A DNA stretch of 23,877 nt from DAOUAJ01 sp034433615. Lineage in GTDB: Bacteria; Chloroflexota; Anaerolineae; DUEN01. The notes beneath the pieces are model-generated. The model saw only the letters and a list, made by a program, of their open reading frames with translations, was not told the DNA's origin and made no database searches. The stretch is taken from NCBI GenBank assembly GCA_034433615.1, contig DAOUAJ010000447.1, positions 1-23,877 of the forward strand, read 5' to 3'. How positions within the stretch are numbered: position 1 is the first letter of the stretch; each line of letters begins with the position of its first letter. This document shows, piece by piece, positions 22,954-23,877 of the stretch. The translations under genes and the position numbers were made by a program.

Positions 22954-23265
22954 ATGTCTGAAGTCAAGACCAGTACCACGAGCGCAATTTACCTGGATCC
23001 CGAGCTGGTGGAGAACCTGCAACTCCGCTTGAACCGCATTGAAGGGCATGTGCGCGGCGTCAAGCGCATGTTGGAGGCTCAGGAGGAGTGCGAGAGCATC
23101 CTCATCCAACTGGCGGCCATTAAAGCCGCCCTGAACCAGGTGATCATTAAGCTGCTCGAGGGCCACATGGAGACCTGCGTCGCCGACTGTGTGCAGGCCG
23201 GCAACACCACCGAAGCCCTCGAGCGGCTGAAGAACGCGCTGGCCCTGGTGCTCAAGAGTTCGTAA
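22954..23265 (+). CDS. csoR: CsoR/RcnR-family metal-sensing transcriptional repressor
   Basis: A 103-residue, all-helical repressor that leaves DNA when it binds metal. The ATG at 22954 follows GGGAGGAGGA; the longer upstream open frame overlaps the preceding gene and is not needed. The helix-1 family motif LQLRLNRIEGHVRGVKRMLE is present. The metal ligands have the CsoR pattern C46, H71 and C75 (C-x24-H-x3-C), the spacing of the copper(I) sensor. The following CVADCVQAG region and C-terminal helix are also typical. A candidate operator lies over the operon promoter. Copper(I) is the textbook inducer for these ligands. The downstream merP and merT raise the option of mercury(II), or a general thiophilic-metal response. 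Confidence 0.92.
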   Translation: MSEVKTSTTSAIYLDPELVENLQLRLNRIEGHVRGVKRMLEAQEECESILIQLAAIKAALNQVIIKLLEGHMETCVADCVQAGNTTEALERLKNALALVLKSS

Positions 23266-23278
23266 CGAGGAGGATGCG

Positions 23279-23689
23279 ATGAAAACAGGTGCGCCTTTTC
23301 TCCTGGTTTTTGCTTTACTGGCTGGTGTAGTGCCCTGGACATGGGTCGCCTGCACTGTACAATCGCCATCGCTGCCCACTCAACCGGCCTCTGCAGGCAC
23401 CCCCACCAGGGTGGAACAGCCAGCCAACCCTGTCACTTCGGGCCCGACCAACACCCCCACTGCGGCTCAACGCGCTACGATCGGGTATTACGTGAGCGGT
23501 TGGACCTGAAACGGCTGTGTCGCCCTTACAGAGGCGGCCGTCCGGCAGTTGCCGGGAATTGTGAACGTCGTCGGCGATTTGAGAAGCGGAACGCTGATCG
23601 TTACCTATGATCCGTCCCAGGTGACCCCTGAGCAGATTGCCGCCCAGATCGAAAACTATTACACGGTGAAAGGGACCTTTTCACCATGA
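23279..23689 (+). CDS. MerP-like exported HMA protein with in-frame UGA at the first metal-ligand position (candidate selenoprotein)
   Basis: The ATG at 23279 follows GAGGAGG, 13 bases after the csoR stop. Residues 1-25 are a signal sequence ending WVAC, a weak lipobox; a Pro/Thr-rich linker follows. From about residue 65 the sequence is a heavy-metal-associated domain: GYYVSGWT, then UGA (codon 77, 23507-23509), then NGCVALTEAAVRQLPGIVNV, GTLIVTYDPSQVTPEQIAAQ and a stop at 23687. In MerP/HMA domains the motif is GMTCxxC, so the UGA stands exactly where the first cysteine belongs, giving UxxC with C80. The frame stays open for 59 codons after the UGA and ends in an ATGA overlap with merT, as expected for a working gene. 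If the UGA is a true stop, the product is a useless 76-residue stub. Selenocysteine insertion is inferred; a TGC/TGT-to-TGA mutation is the alternative. Confidence 0.72.
23511..23555 (+). promoter_or_regulatory. Stem-loops directly after the in-frame UGA (possible SECIS)
   Basis: ACGGC (23511-23515) pairs with GCCGT (23537-23541), and CGCC (23521-23524) with GGCG (23533-23536). This leaves a UGUGU bulge and an 8-base loop. A second hairpin, CCGGC-AGTT-GCCGG (23542-23555), follows and has a G at the second loop position, 38 bases after the UGA. Neither fits the bacterial SECIS consensus exactly, so this is suggestive only. Confidence 0.35.
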
Positions 23690-23877
23690 GAACGCAAGTG
23701 GCTTCATGGATCGCCCTGTTGGCGACCGCCTTGAGCAGTGTCTGCTGCGTGTTGCCGATGGCCTTGCTCGCGGTGGGCTTTGCCAGCCTGGGTCCCCTCG
23801 CCGTGGTGATGCGCTACCGATCCATCACCACGGCGCTCAGCCTGTTCCTGTTGGCCGGTGCGTTCTATGCCGTGTAT
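23686..23877 (+). CDS. merT: MerT-like mercuric ion transporter (partial)
   Basis: The first 64 codons of an integral membrane protein that runs off the right edge. The ATG at 23686 overlaps the stop of the MerP-like gene as ATGA. The first hydrophobic segment holds the vicinal cysteine pair in LSSVCCVLPMALLAVGFASL, which matches the mercury-binding pair and following proline of MerT (SSCCVLPLALL type). A second membrane segment begins near residue 50. MerT takes Hg(II) from MerP and passes it across the membrane to mercuric reductase. The gene order merP-merT after a CsoR gene differs from the common merR-merT-merP. Downstream genes such as merA are outside the window. Confidence 0.85.
   Translation, partial: MRTQVASWIALLATALSSVCCVLPMALLAVGFASLGPLAVVMRYRSITTALSLFLLAGAFYAVY

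Noticed and set aside
1..23877. CRISPR array, tRNA or rRNA genes
   Set aside because: No regularly spaced repeats and no tRNA or rRNA signatures were seen on either strand.

Overview
The window is bacterial, and a member of the Chloroflexota is the best guess. This rests on the gene mix (CcmF/CcmH/thioredoxin cytochrome c maturation genes with a zinc-ribbon partner, a multihaem cytochrome with a Mo oxidoreductase, NarL-type regulators) and on dispersed intergenic repeats of a style common in that phylum. No rRNA or taxonomic marker gene is present, so the assignment is inference.

Layout. (1) 1-4429, minus strand: a cytochrome c maturation operon reading DUF1573 protein, TlpA/ResA-like thioredoxin, ccmF, ccmH, then a zinc-ribbon membrane protein that runs off the left edge. 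(2) 4686-7682, plus strand: a good sigma70-type promoter, a membrane PAS histidine kinase and an overlapping NarL/LuxR response regulator. (3) 7980-17217: a patchwork respiratory island. It starts at a truncated second receiver domain fused in frame to a nonahaem cytochrome c. Then come a repeat-rich spacer, an intact IS with 18-bp inverted repeats, a dihaem lipoprotein, a Tat-exported molybdopterin oxidoreductase, its four-cluster ferredoxin subunit and a TorD chaperone. It ends in wreckage: the first codons of mobB joined in frame to the C-terminus of a second, TtrA-like Mo oxidoreductase, which is itself cut by a transposase fragment. A 29-bp direct repeat (one mismatch) occurs at 10615 and 17189. 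(4) 17219-22179, minus strand: a MacB-type ABC efflux system (ATPase, HlyD-like adaptor, two FtsX-type permeases), interrupted by an orphan MNT nucleotidyltransferase gene with its own promoter on the other strand. (5) 22324-23877, plus strand: a metal-resistance operon with a near-consensus promoter, a CsoR-type operator, a CopZ-like Fe-S/Zn protein, CsoR, a MerP-like protein and MerT (cut by the right edge).

The most notable observation is in the last operon. The MerP-like gene has an in-frame UGA exactly where the first cysteine of the metal-binding CxxC motif should be. The frame stays open for 59 more codons of convincing HMA-domain sequence and then overlaps the merT start as ATGA. This makes a selenocysteine-containing (UxxC) mercury-binding protein a real possibility, with a nonsense mutation as the alternative.

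The genes fit together as follows. The Ccm operon attaches haem to exported cytochromes such as the two in the island. The Mo oxidoreductase, ferredoxin, lipoprotein cytochrome and nonahaem cytochrome probably form an extracytoplasmic electron-transfer chain with no NrfD-type membrane anchor in the window. The two-component system next to them may sense a redox or anion signal. Several repeat families have been taken into coding sequence, including a repeat of about 24 bp between the ABC signature and Walker B of the ATPase.
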